This document shows, piece after piece, positions 1-10,547 of a DNA stretch of 34,202 bases. Each line of letters starts with the position of its first letter. The first letter of the stretch is position 1. This DNA comes from Chara braunii. Taxonomy: Eukaryota > Streptophyta > Charophyceae > Charales > Characeae. The stretch is from assembly GCA_003427395.1 (NCBI GenBank), contig BFEA01000710.1, positions 29,224 to 63,425 on the forward strand, given 5' to 3'. The notes below the pieces were generated by a model, which saw only the letters and a program-made list of their open reading frames with translations, searched no databases and was not told the origin of the DNA. A program made the position numbers and the translations under genes.

Positions 1-83
<83 letters not shown>
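1..83. repeat. (CT)n microsatellite at left window edge
   Basis: An uninterrupted CT tract runs from the first base to position 83 and directly abuts the first terminal repeat of the Penelope-like element. A matching tract lies at 6633-6690 before the second terminal repeat. It is either part of the repeated unit or the preferred insertion target. Its true length is unknown because the window starts inside it. Confidence 0.98.
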
Positions 84-86
<3 letters not shown>

Positions 87-728
87 TCTCCCCCCTGACT
101 TGTCCTATTTATTATCAGACGAGCAGAATGATCCCTATCTTGGACCTTTGCGATCGCCCTTGATGATGACTGGAATTTCGGCGCCAGTCGAAAAATTTCA
201 GGCTTCTGCCAAGACCGCTGCTCCCTGTCTGGATCTGAGTTTCTCACCTGATTGGACTGGATATTTGTGCTTCATGGACATTTTTCGCTAAATCGTTTGG
301 GCTTTCAAGAAGATCATTGTGTTCGTCTCCCCTCTCTCTCTCTCTCACTATCTCCCTCTCTCTCTCTCCTCCTCTTTTTCTCTCTACCTATCGCCATATC
401 TGTGCTCACAATGGAATGGCTTCAAGTGTTGGTATGGAGCTTTGATTGTACAATATTCTGGTTGTGTGTTCTTCGCATATTTGCTAAGATCTCGTATGGC
501 ACACTAGATATGCAATAGCTAAGTGCAAACGTGACGATGCCAATAGACGTGGAAGACATAATCCCCGTGAATTTCCTTTTTAAGTATGACTCATGATTCT
601 TTCGTCCCATGGGTTTGTGTTCTCCTGTATCTATTTCCTTCTTTTCTTACTAGTCTTAATCTATGCCTTATTATTTCGTCCATTTTTGCTAAGCTCGCGA
701 CTTCGGTTGCTATGCTCTAAGCTCATAA
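84..728 (+). repeat. 5' pseudo-LTR of the Penelope-like element
   Basis: This 645-bp sequence recurs at 6692-7326. Hand comparison of the first 250 bp shows about 21 differences, roughly 92% identity, with transitions and transversions about equal. Similarity stops sharply after the shared AAGCTCATAA. An internal CT-rich stretch near 335-375 differs in length between the copies. The small ORFs here lie in low-complexity CT sequence and are not supported as genes. Confidence 0.9.
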
Positions 729-1371
729 CTTCGGCTCTAGCAATAACCGTGGTAGAAATTATACTACTATAGAGTGGTTGCTGGGCTACTTGCCCGATTT
801 GTCCACTCTTCCGCCTTTTCGCATCTGTTGAGTACCTATTCTACTACATATTCTCTGATCTATTTTCCTACTTCTCTTTCCGGCTTTGGCCTTATGCTTG
901 AAGAACTCTTGCTCGTTTGCCCTCCACTATTTATGTTTCATCGAATCTACTTGCGTGCCCTGTCGGGTATGATTCTTGTTTCCTACTCCCGTTCCATCTA
1001 TTGAAGCCACCGTTCACCCTTATCTGTGTTGATCTTGCGCTCACCACTTCTACATTCTCTGTTATTCATCTTCTTTCATGCTCATTTCTTACCTTTCTTG
1101 GGTAACTGGCACCCGTTACTTCTCATTTTTGCTTTATAAATGGTAGTTCTACTAACTGTTATCTGAGTCTTACCGGGTTACCTACCCGATTGCCTGTCTT
1201 TTTATTTCCGCCCTTAAGTTACTAACGTCTCCACTTCGTTTCGAGTAAGATCCTCGCTTGCTTCGCTCGTGATTGATTCAACCCACACCCTTCCTTTGTG
1301 CAGACATTTACCCTGTCTCTTTCGATCTTTGTTCGTCGATTGTCGTCTCGAGTGTGTCGCCGCCTTTTGAG
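729..1371 (+). other. PLE leader between pLTR and ORF1
   Basis: No conserved coding sequence is visible in any frame. A TATAAATG word at 1135-1142 lies about 235 bp before the ORF1 ATG and could be a core promoter, but such a word is easily met by chance. The stretch is T-rich on the + strand. Confidence 0.4.
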
Positions 1372-2978
1372 ATGTCGACACGTGGGAGCTGCTACAACTG
1401 CGGTATGTTGGGGCATTTTGCAAGGGACTGCCCGTACCTCTAGTCTTCCTCCTCGCAAAAGGTCATGCCACGTTCATCCGTATTCCCCCCTCTGCCGCCG
1501 TCCTCCAACAATGCTCCGATGCATCAATCTCAAATTCCACTACTAGCTCTGCCACCGCCACCTCAAACGAATTCATCTGGCAGTCCCAGTCTGGGGCAGG
1601 CGATCGTCCCACGTCAGTCATGGTGGAAATTGAACCAGGAGAAGTTGGATCGAGTCTACGAGCGCTTGAACTTGAAGCACGCCAGGAGGCAATCCGCGAG
1701 AAGGAGAGATTGCTCAAGGAAGAAGAAGAGAAACGAAAAACTAAAGAAGCTGAGGAGAAGGCGCTTCGCAAGATGAAGGAAAGACGGGAGTTCAAAGAAT
1801 GGATAGGCGCGATTAGGGGATCCAAAATCAATGATGCATGCGAACTTTTCCTTGGCCGAGCTGATCAGGCTAGGGCAACTGCTGCGAGCAGCGAAGTCGG
1901 TTGACGCATAAGACTAGAGAACACGGCCATTAAGCATCTGGATGATGAGAAGGAGCTGATGGAGAAACAGATTGGACTCCTTAGACAAGAGCATGAGTTC
2001 ATCAAGAAGAGGATGGAGGAACTCGCTAGAACTATGAAGCAAACCAGTACAAGAACCAAGCGGCCAGCTACCAGGGTGTGCATCACGAGCCCTCCTGAAG
2101 CTCCGGCTCGAGGGAAATCTAAGGTGATGGGAGTCGGTACGCCTACTTCGCAGAACTTTGAGAAGCTCCTTAAGGCCTACAACACAGTCAAGGAGGGGAA
2201 GAGAATTGCCGATATGGAGGTTCACGCACTCAGAGAACGATTTGAGAAGGCGGTCAGCAAGCTAGTAAGACAAGGACGCACACAAAGATCCAATCTCACC
2301 AGACGAATGTATGAGGCTACTTACGATGACGAGCAAGAGATTCCAGTCGGACGTGAAGAAGGTTTAAATGACTTGACACTTCGACTATCTCCTCCCAAGA
2401 GAACCTCCGGACGACTCGCCATGAAAGCAGCAGCTACAGTGAAGGCCGAGTTCCTGAAGGAAACGAAGAAATACCTGAAGCGATTGAAGAAGCATGGACT
2501 CCAAATGCTATGTGCCAAGGAAGGAGTCACCTTCATCACATGTGAACAAGCAATTACTGACATTGCGGAGCTGCGGGCCGCTGCGGCATTCGATCTACTC
2601 CCAGCACGTCGTAAGGTTGAACAATCAGCACCTGATTCCGAAACTGATGACGGGAAGGAAGATGAGCGTGAAAGTATCGATGGACATAGCACACAGCCGG
2701 TACAGGTGGAAGATGACGAGCAGATTGCTGATGAAAAGGGATATTGCCCAAGCGTACAGGCGATTTGGGAATTATTGAACTGTTGCCTCTCCTTACGAAA
2801 GTCTAGAACTGGTCCTCTACATGCTCATCTTAACTATCTACTGCGTACCCTCGTCATCTCTCTTATCCTCTTGCAGCAACTGCCCTGGTGCTCAAAGTTT
2901 TTTCTGACTGTCTATCTCACCTTCTTAGTGGTGACTTCGACCTTCGACGAGCTAATGGCCTTGTGGTTTATTGTTTAG
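1372..2978 (+). pseudogene. PLE ORF1: Gag-like CCHC zinc-knuckle and coiled-coil protein, broken
   Basis: From the ATG at 1372 the frame reads a textbook zinc knuckle, CYNCGMLGHFARDC (C-x2-C-x4-H-x4-C), then hits TAG at 1441. The same frame continues as a Ser/Pro/Gln-rich linker to a WWKLNQEKLDRVYERL segment. A frame change near 1660-1680 leads into a highly charged Glu/Lys/Arg coiled coil, TGA at 1902, a second helical part, and a C-terminal KRLKKHGLQMLCAKEGVTF helix-turn-helix-like segment resembling SAP domains. The open frame runs to 2978, but its last 75 or so codons look non-coding, and the endonuclease begins in another frame. The likely role is nucleic-acid binding and RNP assembly. 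A Gag-like ORF is not a standard part of Penelope elements. Breaks: one stop, one frameshift, another stop. Family recognition rests on the motif and the architecture only. Confidence 0.7.
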
Positions 2979-5900
2979 TTTCCCCGCTGGTCAAACACTA
3001 TTATATAGGCTGTACTACTAGGGATTTGGATCTACGATGGGCAGAGCATGTAAACAGGGTTGTGAATACTACCACTGCACCACAAAATCACAAGCTCGAC
3101 ACATGGTTAAGGAGAATTGGGGTTTACCATTATGTAGCTATTCCTTTAGCAGTCGCAAATTCCGAAGATATCCTGTTGACTGAAAAAAGGTTGATAAGTT
3201 GGGCATCTCCTTATTTGAATGCGAGGCCAATCAGTCATAAAAAAAGAAAAAATGGGAAATGTTAACCAGGTAAACGAGAAAGAAGGAATTGAATCAGAAG
3301 TGCTCTTGGTAACAATACGATTATAGAGAAATCTGCAGGTGAAAAAAGAGTAGCATCTTTTCTATCCTCGATCGGACACTCGTTTGTCTCCCTCCTTCAC
3401 ATTCTTAATGATTGCTCTCGTATGAATGTTGCAACCTTTTCTCTTGTAGGACAGGGAGGGAAATTGCTCACAGATTCCTGGAAAGTCATAAAGCGTGTGT
3501 ATTAGGCTTCGATAGTATCGTCTTGTTTTGGTAGAGACCAACTGAAATCGTGCAAGGGATGGCTTGAGCATGGGGGACTAATTAATGTAGTATCCTTGGC
3601 TAAGTTCTGCTCCAGATCAGAGGGTCTAAAAAACCCTTTAGCTCATCTGCTCAGCCATCCACAGGAAAGGAAAAATTTATATTCTTGGTCGTTGAAAAAT
3701 CTTCTGTATGCCTATAATGTTGTCAGATGTTTTTCAAGGAAAGCATCCCTACAAACTCTTTGACTGATACTTTCAGGAACGATTCGATGGAAGTTTGGTT
3801 TCTATCCCAGAAAGCAATTGATTTTTAGATTAAAATATTCGGATCTTATTTCCAAAAAGGTTGTACGAATCTTGTGTGTCAGACTCATTAAACAAGCTAA
3901 CCTCCCTTCCTTCTTATCTCGTATGCTAGCCAGGAGATTCAGAGTAGTTTGGTTAAAGAATAGCAGTCTCTCCCGGAGCTTGCATAATTTCATAAACTAC
4001 TCGCGTTCCCCCAACCTTGAATGCACCTGTGCCAAATTTTCTTAGAAAATGAGGAAGTCATCTAATCTGTCTGCTGATCTGCAATCCCCCCCTATTCCTT
4101 CTCCCCCCTCTCCCTCTCCCCCCGATTCCTCCTCCTCCTCACCCTCCCTTGGACTCACACAGATACCCCTGATCTCTGAACTCCACCCCAAGGATTCTAC
4201 CCCCACCAAAGCGTATTCCCAGCCCACGGTGATGCTCACAGATCTATCTCTAATGGTTGGCGGCCATATCTCTTTCCGTGCGAAAGATTTCTCGTCCGTA
4301 CATACCTGGCTTCTCAACTCTAGAAATATCCCTCCTCCTACCCAATCCTACAGTTTTTCGTACCTTCGGTCTCAATTACAGAAAACTCTGGATCAGATCC
4401 CTTCTCTCTCCCCTACTACTCACTCATTCAACATGCCCCCTTCCTTATTGTCTTCATGCTACAAACTCCCTCGTGCATCCTCCATTGGCAGCTCTCACTC
4501 AAACTCCATCACTCGCCCACTGTCCTCATTGTCTGATCTTCGTTCCCTCCAATTTTCCTGGAAAAACGTTGCTATATGAAAACAGCTAGTGGAAGGTCTC
4601 GTCCTCTCTCCTGTGGACCACAATCCAGGAAACACATATTTTTGTTGCCCTACCATCTATAAACAAGGCATGGTGTCACTTTTTTGAGATAACCTTGGAT
4701 TTAAGAGGGTCCATAGGAAGAAATCAGATATTCTAAAAGACTGTCGACAGAAATATGTGGAAGAGAAGTTCGATTCAATTAGTGCCTGGAATGCCAAAGG
4801 AAGTTTTGGTAAAGGATATGTTATTCCCAAACATAAGAACGTGCAGAAATGACGACCAATCTGTCCCACTGCGTCTGAATCCTCTCTTGCGGCCTGCAAA
4901 CGTATCATCTCCTGTCTTAACGTTCTTATCAAGTTGCTCCCTCCCCAACTTCACTTCAATCTCTTCAGCACCCAGGATCTGATCACAGCACTTCAGGGCA
5001 TCAATCGCTCTGTCTCATCAAATGAGGGCCTCGTCGCGTCAAGTTTTGATGTAAAGGAGATGTTCACAAGACTTCCTCACTCCTCAATCCAGGATGTTGT
5101 CAAATGGTTCACATTCTACTTTCAGCTGCAAGGATATGAGGGAGTTTGGGTAAAATCGAGAGGGAAAGGGGCGAAGCTGTCATCAAGTAAATCGAATCAT
5201 GGTTGGAAGTTTGTCCGATTTAGCACCATTGAGGCTTTCGTTGCTTTTGATCTGGATAATACATACATTAAGGCTATGAGTCTTCTGCTCAAGCAGGAAG
5301 TAGGTGTTCCGATGGGAAAGTCGTCAAGCCCTGCTTTGGCATGTATGTTATGTATGTACAACGAGTTCAATTTCCTGTGATCACTGGGGAAGCAACGAGC
5401 ATTAGTTTCTGTTGTCCGTTTAGTCGATGATGTGGCAATCTTTGTAAGGGTCACACTGAGCAATCCATGTTCAAAGAAGAGGGCTGAAGAAATCATTTCT
5501 TTGTTCAGACAAAGTTACGACAGCAACCTGACTCTTGAGAACACAAGTAATGCTGCTTCCTGGAATTTCTTATAATGTCAACTCTCAGTTTTTCCTGCGC
5601 CTATAGGAGTTAGATGTTCCCCTACTCACTGCAATCAAGCACAACTGATCTCTTCTGAAAAAAATATTTTTCAAGCAGTTCAGGACTTCATATCATAATC
5701 CAGCAAGCAACAGAAACGTGCAGTAATCAGTTCCTTTCTTCACCGTGCGAGTCATTTTGCTACACTACCGGCAGCATAAATTATTTTTTTGGTCACCTTA
5801 AAAATTGAGCTTCGACTACGGGGGTATCCGGATTACTACTTCGACAATGCATTGGCAACGTTCTCACACAAGTTCGCAGGATGTTGGGACCATTGGGTCA

Positions 5901-6160
5901 CTTGTCTGAAAAAATGGCATGAGATGGGATTATAGCAAGAGAAGGACCTCTCATCGACTATGGGAACAGACACGGAAAACTGCGAACATCGTTTTTTGAA
6001 AGCGCCCTTGTGCGGATACCTAGGTCGAACCCATTTTAGTTTTTTTTCAAAAAAAGGGGTAGATTACGGAGTACCCCGAATTGGGCCTTTACAGCAATTA
6101 CTCTTCAGGTGGACTAATCGTTTCACATACCAGCGCAGGCCCTGTCAAAAATCCCGGTAG
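2834..6160 (+). pseudogene. PLE ORF2: GIY-YIG endonuclease plus Penelope-type reverse transcriptase
   Basis: A single frame runs from 2834 to TAG 6158-6160 (about 1,100 codons) with no frameshift. The GIY-YIG domain comes first: VYC (2966-2974), YIG (3002-3010), the LRWAEHV Arg-helix, and TEKRLI with the expected catalytic Glu. Next comes ECTCAK (a CxC motif) ending near 4040, then GGHISFRAKDF and NSRNIPPP. The RT follows: SPVDHNPGN, YVIPKHKN and RPIC, SFDVKEMF with the first catalytic Asp at 5048, VGVPMGKSSSPALA, and the LVDD box at 5420-5431. The last recognisable parts are a thumb-like FLHRASHFATLP and GYPDYYFDNAL. It would copy element RNA at a nicked target. In-frame stops lie at 3263, 3290, 3503, 3761, 4043, 4577, 4685, 4850, 5378, 5573, 5696, 5777 and 5933, so it is non-functional. 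Confidence 0.9.
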
Positions 6161-6629
6161 TACTGACGAACCCAGCCTTGGGTTTCCCGCCTGATCTGCT
6201 TTCTCCAAAGCACGATAGTCCCTTGCACTTCTCGCCTACCACTACCTATAAGTACCTGCTTTCTATAATTCAAAATCCTCTCTCCTTCAGAGTTGGTGGT
6301 AAGCACATAGCCCACCAGCTTCGGGTCTACGTCTTATTTCCGCTTCGCCGACACCTAAAGTATACCAAGTTTCACTTTTTGCGCCTTCTCCTGCGCCGCC
6401 GCTCACAACCCTCTTCATCTACCATGCCTCCTTCTATCCATTCCCTTGCCTTCGTGTCCATCTGCCTTCTTCTCGTTTTCCTCTCCCTTCTAGCCACTTC
6501 CCCTCTTCCTCTCTCGGGGACTTATACTCACGAGTCTCCACTACGGAAAACTGAAGTCGGATAGTAGCTGCGCATGAATAAGGTCTTAGGCAAGTATCTT
6601 TACCCCTTCCACTCCTCTTCCTAGTAGTA

Positions 6630-6632
<3 letters not shown>
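6161..6632 (+). other. PLE 3' region
   Basis: This stretch follows the last recognisable RT-frame codons and ends at the (CT)n tract. A 128-codon open frame at 6178-6564 contains a hydrophobic stretch but shows no domain and has a C/T-biased composition. I treat it as probable 3' UTR rather than a gene. Confidence 0.45.

Positions 6633-6690
<58 letters not shown>
6633..6690. repeat. (CT)n microsatellite before second pLTR
   Basis: About 58 bp of CT, broken once by TTT near 6685, separates the element body from the second terminal repeat. It occupies the same position relative to the repeat as the tract at 1-83. Confidence 0.95.
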
Positions 6691-6691
<1 letters not shown>

Positions 6692-7326
6692 CGTTCTTCC
6701 CCCTGACTTTTCCTATTTATTTCCAGACGAGCAGAATGATCCCTATCTTGGACCTTTGCGATCGCCCCTAATGATGACTGGAATTTCGGCGCTAGTCGAA
6801 CCATGTCGGGCTTTTGCCGAGACCGCTGCTCCCTATAAGGATCTGAGTTTCTCACATGATTGGAGTGGCTATTTGTGCTTCATGGACATTTTTCGCTAAA
6901 TCGTTTGGGCTTTCAAGAATATCATTGTGTTCGCCTCCCCTCTCTCACTCTCTCTCTCTCTCTACCCCTCTTTTTTCTCTCTACCTATCGCCATATATGT
7001 GCTCACAATGGAATGGCTTCAAGTGTTGTTATGGAGCTTTGATTGTATAATATTGTGGTTGTGTGTTCTTCGCATATTTGCTGAAATCTCGTATGACACA
7101 CTTAGATATGCAATAGCTAAGTGTAAACGTGACGATGCCAATAGACATGTAAGACATAATCGCCATGAATTTCCTTTTTAAGTATGACTCATAATTCTTT
7201 CGTTCCATGGGTTTGTGTTCTCCTGTATCTATTTCCTTCTTTTCTTACTAGTTTTAATCTTTGCCTGATTATTTCGTCCATTTCTGTTAAGCTCGCGACT
7301 TCGGTTGCTATGCTCTAAGCTCATAA
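6692..7326 (+). repeat. 3' pseudo-LTR of the Penelope-like element
   Basis: A 635-bp direct repeat of 84-728. Both copies end at AAGCTCATAA, after which the flanks are unrelated. The copy supports the pLTR structure and defines the right edge of the element. Confidence 0.9.
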
Positions 7327-8096
7327 ATTACACGGTTCGTTTTTTGTCTTAACCACGATAATTGTGTTTCGTGTTTAAGGAGTAAGCCTTTGGATGGTCT
7401 ATGTTATTAGATTTTGATAGGGTGTGGCATGGTTTTGGTCATAGTTCTGACGGTACTCGTACATATGCTTGTTGGAGTCTGATTCGGATTAGACATCGGT
7501 CCGACTGTGTTTTAGACAGGGGTGTGCTTGAGACTTGGGACTCGAACCTATGTTCAGTTTTTGTTGTGTGATGGCTGACTCTATTTGGACTCTAGTCGGT
7601 ACCGGTTGGACTTTGGTGCCTGTACAAACGTTGTCTGAGGCTTTGGCTCGAACTGTGTACAGGTTTGTTTTCTACTAGCCTTTTAGTATTTTTTAGTTCG
7701 GTACTTTGGTAACTTTCCTGGTGAAGTATTACGAGTGGTTTGGTTGGCGTGATGGAGGAACTATAAATAGGTAGATGCGTTGTATAGTCGAGCTCTCAGG
7801 TCGTACATTTGGCTCGACTATTGTCTGAGCAGTAGCCGATGCCAACAGAAATCGGGTTTAGGGAAGAATGGTGGATTATTAGGTCAGTGGTTTGTATGGT
7901 GGTACTTGTTGTGAGTCGAACGTTTGTTCATCTACTTGTGTCTTCTCACTTCATTGTGAAAGAGACGAGCTTTGAGTCTACTGAGGGATATTTCCCTATT
8001 CCTATTCCTATTCCTATTCCTATTCTCTATTCGTCCTTGAGGAAAAAGACCATAAAATTGGATAATCGGGAGGCCATGTGTGTAATCCCCAAATAA
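7327..8096 (+). other. GT-rich non-coding stretch with TATA box and short tandem repeat
   Basis: No coding frame is convincing. The + strand is rich in G and T. A TATA box lies at 7762-7769, and a short TATTCC-type tandem run of about five units sits near 7991-8022. The sequence could be the promoter and leader of the genes downstream, or an LTR remnant; no second copy lies in this window. Confidence 0.35.
7761..7770 (+). promoter_or_regulatory. TATA box, CTATAAATAG
   Basis: The word is a near-ideal plant-type TATA box in a GT-rich context, so transcription would be expected to begin near 7790-7800. The next plausible coding sequence downstream on this strand is at 8097. The assignment is by motif only. 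Confidence 0.45.
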
Positions 8097-8600
8097 CGTT
8101 TGCAGCGCGACGACGGAACGACCCCTGTCGTTCTCCGGCATAAATCAACGCACTCTTCTCCTGTGGCGGCCAACAACAACTTCGGAGTGGAAGTCAACCT
8201 TGGGTTTTCGTTGCCACCTATTGCAGTGTCCCTATCGGGAAGCACAACACAGACCCTCAGCTCGTCGAGTGCATCCCAAGACAATTCAGGGTCGTATGCC
8301 TCTGTGTCAAATCGTAGTGTTGGCCACGACGATGATGGAAACTCTCCTCGATGTCACGACGAACATTTAAACGATCTTAGCAGACGAAAAGTTATGTGCA
8401 TGGCCACCCCCGCTTCTACTATGTCGCAAATTGGAAGTGTAAAGACCTCAAATAGCTTGGACATTTGTGTTGAATCCCTCGAGTCAATGCGATATTACGA
8501 CCTATTCGTATGCTGTTGGTGTTCTGTCTCATCGCAGATTTCACTGTGCATGACTACGACGTATTTTTTATTGCTTGTGGTTGCTATTGCATTTGTATGA
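8097..8600 (+). CDS. uncharacterised Ser/Thr-rich open frame, possible exon
   Basis: A 168-codon open frame begins just after a TAA (8094-8096) and ends with TGA at 8598-8600. There is no ATG near its start, and TTTGCAG at 8099-8105 could be a splice acceptor, so it would be an internal or terminal exon. The product is rich in Ser, Thr, Asn and Asp (for example SSSSASQDNSGSYASVSN) and ends in a hydrophobic, Cys-rich tail that could be a membrane segment or read-through into intron. I recognise no family. Length alone is weak evidence at this base composition. Confidence 0.3.
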   Translation, partial: RLQRDDGTTPVVLRHKSTHSSPVAANNNFGVEVNLGFSLPPIAVSLSGSTTQTLSSSSASQDNSGSYASVSNRSVGHDDDGNSPRCHDEHLNDLSRRKVMCMATPASTMSQIGSVKTSNSLDICVESLESMRYYDLFVCCWCSVSSQISLCMTTTYFLLLVVAIAFV

Positions 8601-9183
8601 TGTCCTTTGCATTGTGCAAATCTGTTGTTTTCGTCTTACGTTATTCTTATTCGTGAACTGCGGTGAAATCGTGACGCAGGCCTCCACACCCGATAACGAT
8701 GTGCTCTCCTTTGGTTTTTCATTGTTCTCATTCCACGAAACTCTGTGACAGGGACACTTTTTATTATTATGAGTTAATGACACTTGTTACACGAGAAGTT
8801 GACGAGGTGCCGGAATACAGAAACAGAGACAAGCTGGAACGACAACATTTCGTTGTTAGCGTTGAAGAGAACTAAGTGTTCATACTAACAACTAAGATGT
8901 ACATTCGCAATCATGTCGTGGAGCACATTCGAGTGCTTATGTTAAAAGCAACGACACACTTCAGTCGTCGTGTGCTCCGGTCCGTCCCCAGTGATAAAAT
9001 GTATGACGTTGTTTATCGTCTTGTCCATCATCTCCTTGAAACACATTATTCGGCCGTCGCTCAAGACGGTGTTTGGAAGCTTGTCGTATCTGCGTCATTT
9101 GCTGTTTGCAACGGCGAAGATTTTTCATGATATGTTTTTCCTGTTGTGGGGATCGGCGCTAACTTCGGCCGCATTTTTTGCAG
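8601..9183 (+). other. probable intron or spacer
   Basis: An 84-codon open frame at 8876-9130 (with RSVPSDKMYDVVYRLVHHLL) has no recognisable domain. The stretch ends in a good pyrimidine tract and acceptor, CGCATTTTTTGCAG, at 9170-9183, directly before the acidic gene. I see nothing else. Confidence 0.3.
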
Positions 9184-9718
9184 ATCGGGCTCTGGCGCGG
9201 CAACATTGTCATGGACCAGGCACAACCTCAAGCACCGAACGACGAAGAAGAAGATTACATGGAATACTTTCATCGACGATAACGTAGAGGAGCAATGTGT
9301 GGTCGAAGAGGTGCATGACAGGGGCCGTGGGGGTGCATTCCTGGCCATCAGCCGGTGGTCGTCGCGCCACATCGGCCAATCCCCCCTCCACCACAAATGA
9401 ATGTGGACCAAATTTACGCTGCATGGCCACAACCGACATTCTTGGTTGAAACCGTGGTTGCGTACGTGGGAGAGGAGGACCGCATGAACATTTTTTTGCA
9501 CTCTCCTGGGGGACGATCCCTTGGGCGCAGCGGCTAATAGATACGGGTACAGGGAGTTTGCGAACTTATGCGGTTACAATCGGCGCCAGAGACTACCGTC
9601 GGAATTCGAGGAGGTTATGCATATGCGATGGCCTTACCCGCCTAACGAGGGTTACGTCGGGTTTATTCCGGATCCACGTGCTCCACCCGACAACGATGAC
9701 CCTCGGTCTGACTAGGTG
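9184..9718 (+). pseudogene. acidic, proline-rich gene relic of unknown family
   Basis: After the acceptor at 9183 an ATG at 9211 starts MDQAQPQAPNDEEEDYMEYF. Protein-like sequence then moves between two frames: FIDDNVEEQCVVEEVHDRG near 9270-9325, then PHRPIPPPPQMNVDQIYAAW and VETVVAYVGEEDRM to about 9490, then DDPLGAAANRYGYREFANLC to a Trp/Pro/Tyr-rich acidic tail ending with TAG at 9716-9718. The frame changes fall near 9260, near a G5 run at about 9330, and at a T7 run (9491-9497), as expected for decay by small indels or for homopolymer sequencing error. It converges on the transposase relic at 10548-13324 and could be the second gene of the same element. No function can be assigned. Confidence 0.45.
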
Positions 9719-9719
9719 C

Positions 9720-9722
<3 letters not shown>

Positions 9723-9777
<55 letters not shown>
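9723..9777. repeat. (GA)n microsatellite
   Basis: A pure GA tract of about 55 bp immediately follows the stop codon of the acidic gene relic. Reading frames through it are low-complexity artefacts. Confidence 0.98.
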
Positions 9778-9779
<2 letters not shown>

Positions 9780-9784
9780 TGGTA

Positions 9785-9864
9785 CACATACGGGTGATCG
9801 ATGCAGCCAGGCATTGCATATGTTTTAAGGATTGGCCATCTGTCCCATATATCACTATGAATCA

Positions 9865-9959
<95 letters not shown>

Positions 9960-10043
9960 CAAAATGAAAAGCAGCACACATATGGGTAATCGATGCAGCC
10001 AGGCATTGCATATGTTTTATAGATTGTCCATCTGTAATATATA
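9785..10043 (+). repeat. 67-bp direct duplication around microsatellites
   Basis: The copies at 9785-9852 and 9977-10043 share CGATGCAGCCAGGCATTGCA and flanking bases. Each copy runs into a TA-rich tract. The CT and TA microsatellites lie between them, so the unit seems to have been duplicated together with its microsatellite. Confidence 0.85.
9865..9958. repeat. (CT)n(TA)n compound microsatellite
   Basis: CT repeats to about 9927 switch directly to TA repeats to 9958. A shorter TA run follows the second copy of the flanking duplication, at about 10038-10057. Confidence 0.97.
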
Positions 10044-10547
10044 TATATATATATATACATACACACATTACGAAAGAGAAAGCAACTCACACAACCACCG
10101 TGAAATGTTTACATTTCTGAATCGCACTCAGGAAATGCAGCATACAAAAATAACGTGACGAACATAGCGAACATCGAACACACAACAAAGAGACATATCA
10201 AATTGTACATGACGATAATGGCACTCCCCAACCACATGGCGTTATCACTCCCGCACAATGGACACCTCGTACGAGAGCACAACGCCGTCAAAGTTGAGGC
10301 GGTGACCGGCCCCCGTACAGTCGGAGTCCGAAGATGACTTATCGTCATATAAGTCATCGTTGCTTCCCCCCTCTATCAACATTTCAATACCTTCGACTTC
10401 GCACCCCTTGGTACGCTCTCAGCAGCAACATGGAGTCTGAAATCAGCATCAACATCAACATGCTCAACAATCGGGTCATCGACGTCCGATTGATGCAACA
10501 TGTACGGGCCCAGTCCTCGACCCGAGGACTTCCGAAAACTTCAGTGG

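Larger units (their letters stand above)
84..7326 (+). mobile_element. Penelope-like retroelement with pLTRs, Chlamys-like domain order, decayed
   Basis: The unit consists of a terminal direct repeat, a leader, a Gag-like ORF1, a GIY-YIG endonuclease followed in the same frame by a reverse transcriptase, a 3' region, a (CT)n tract and a second terminal repeat. Penelope-like elements are known for GIY-YIG endonucleases, LTR-like direct repeats called pLTRs, and an RT related to telomerase. An endonuclease N-terminal to the RT is the permuted order described for the Naiad/Chlamys clade, Chlamys being the green-lineage branch. The RT core and the endonuclease motifs are read directly; the clade name is inferred from domain order and an upstream CxC motif. 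The many stops in ORF2 and about 8% differences over the first 250 bp of the two pLTRs show an old, inactive copy. Confidence 0.88.

Noticed and set aside
2834-6160. Variant genetic code to explain the in-frame stops
   Set aside because: TAA, TAG and TGA are all present, and no code reassigns all three to the residues needed while still ending other frames. Decay is simpler.
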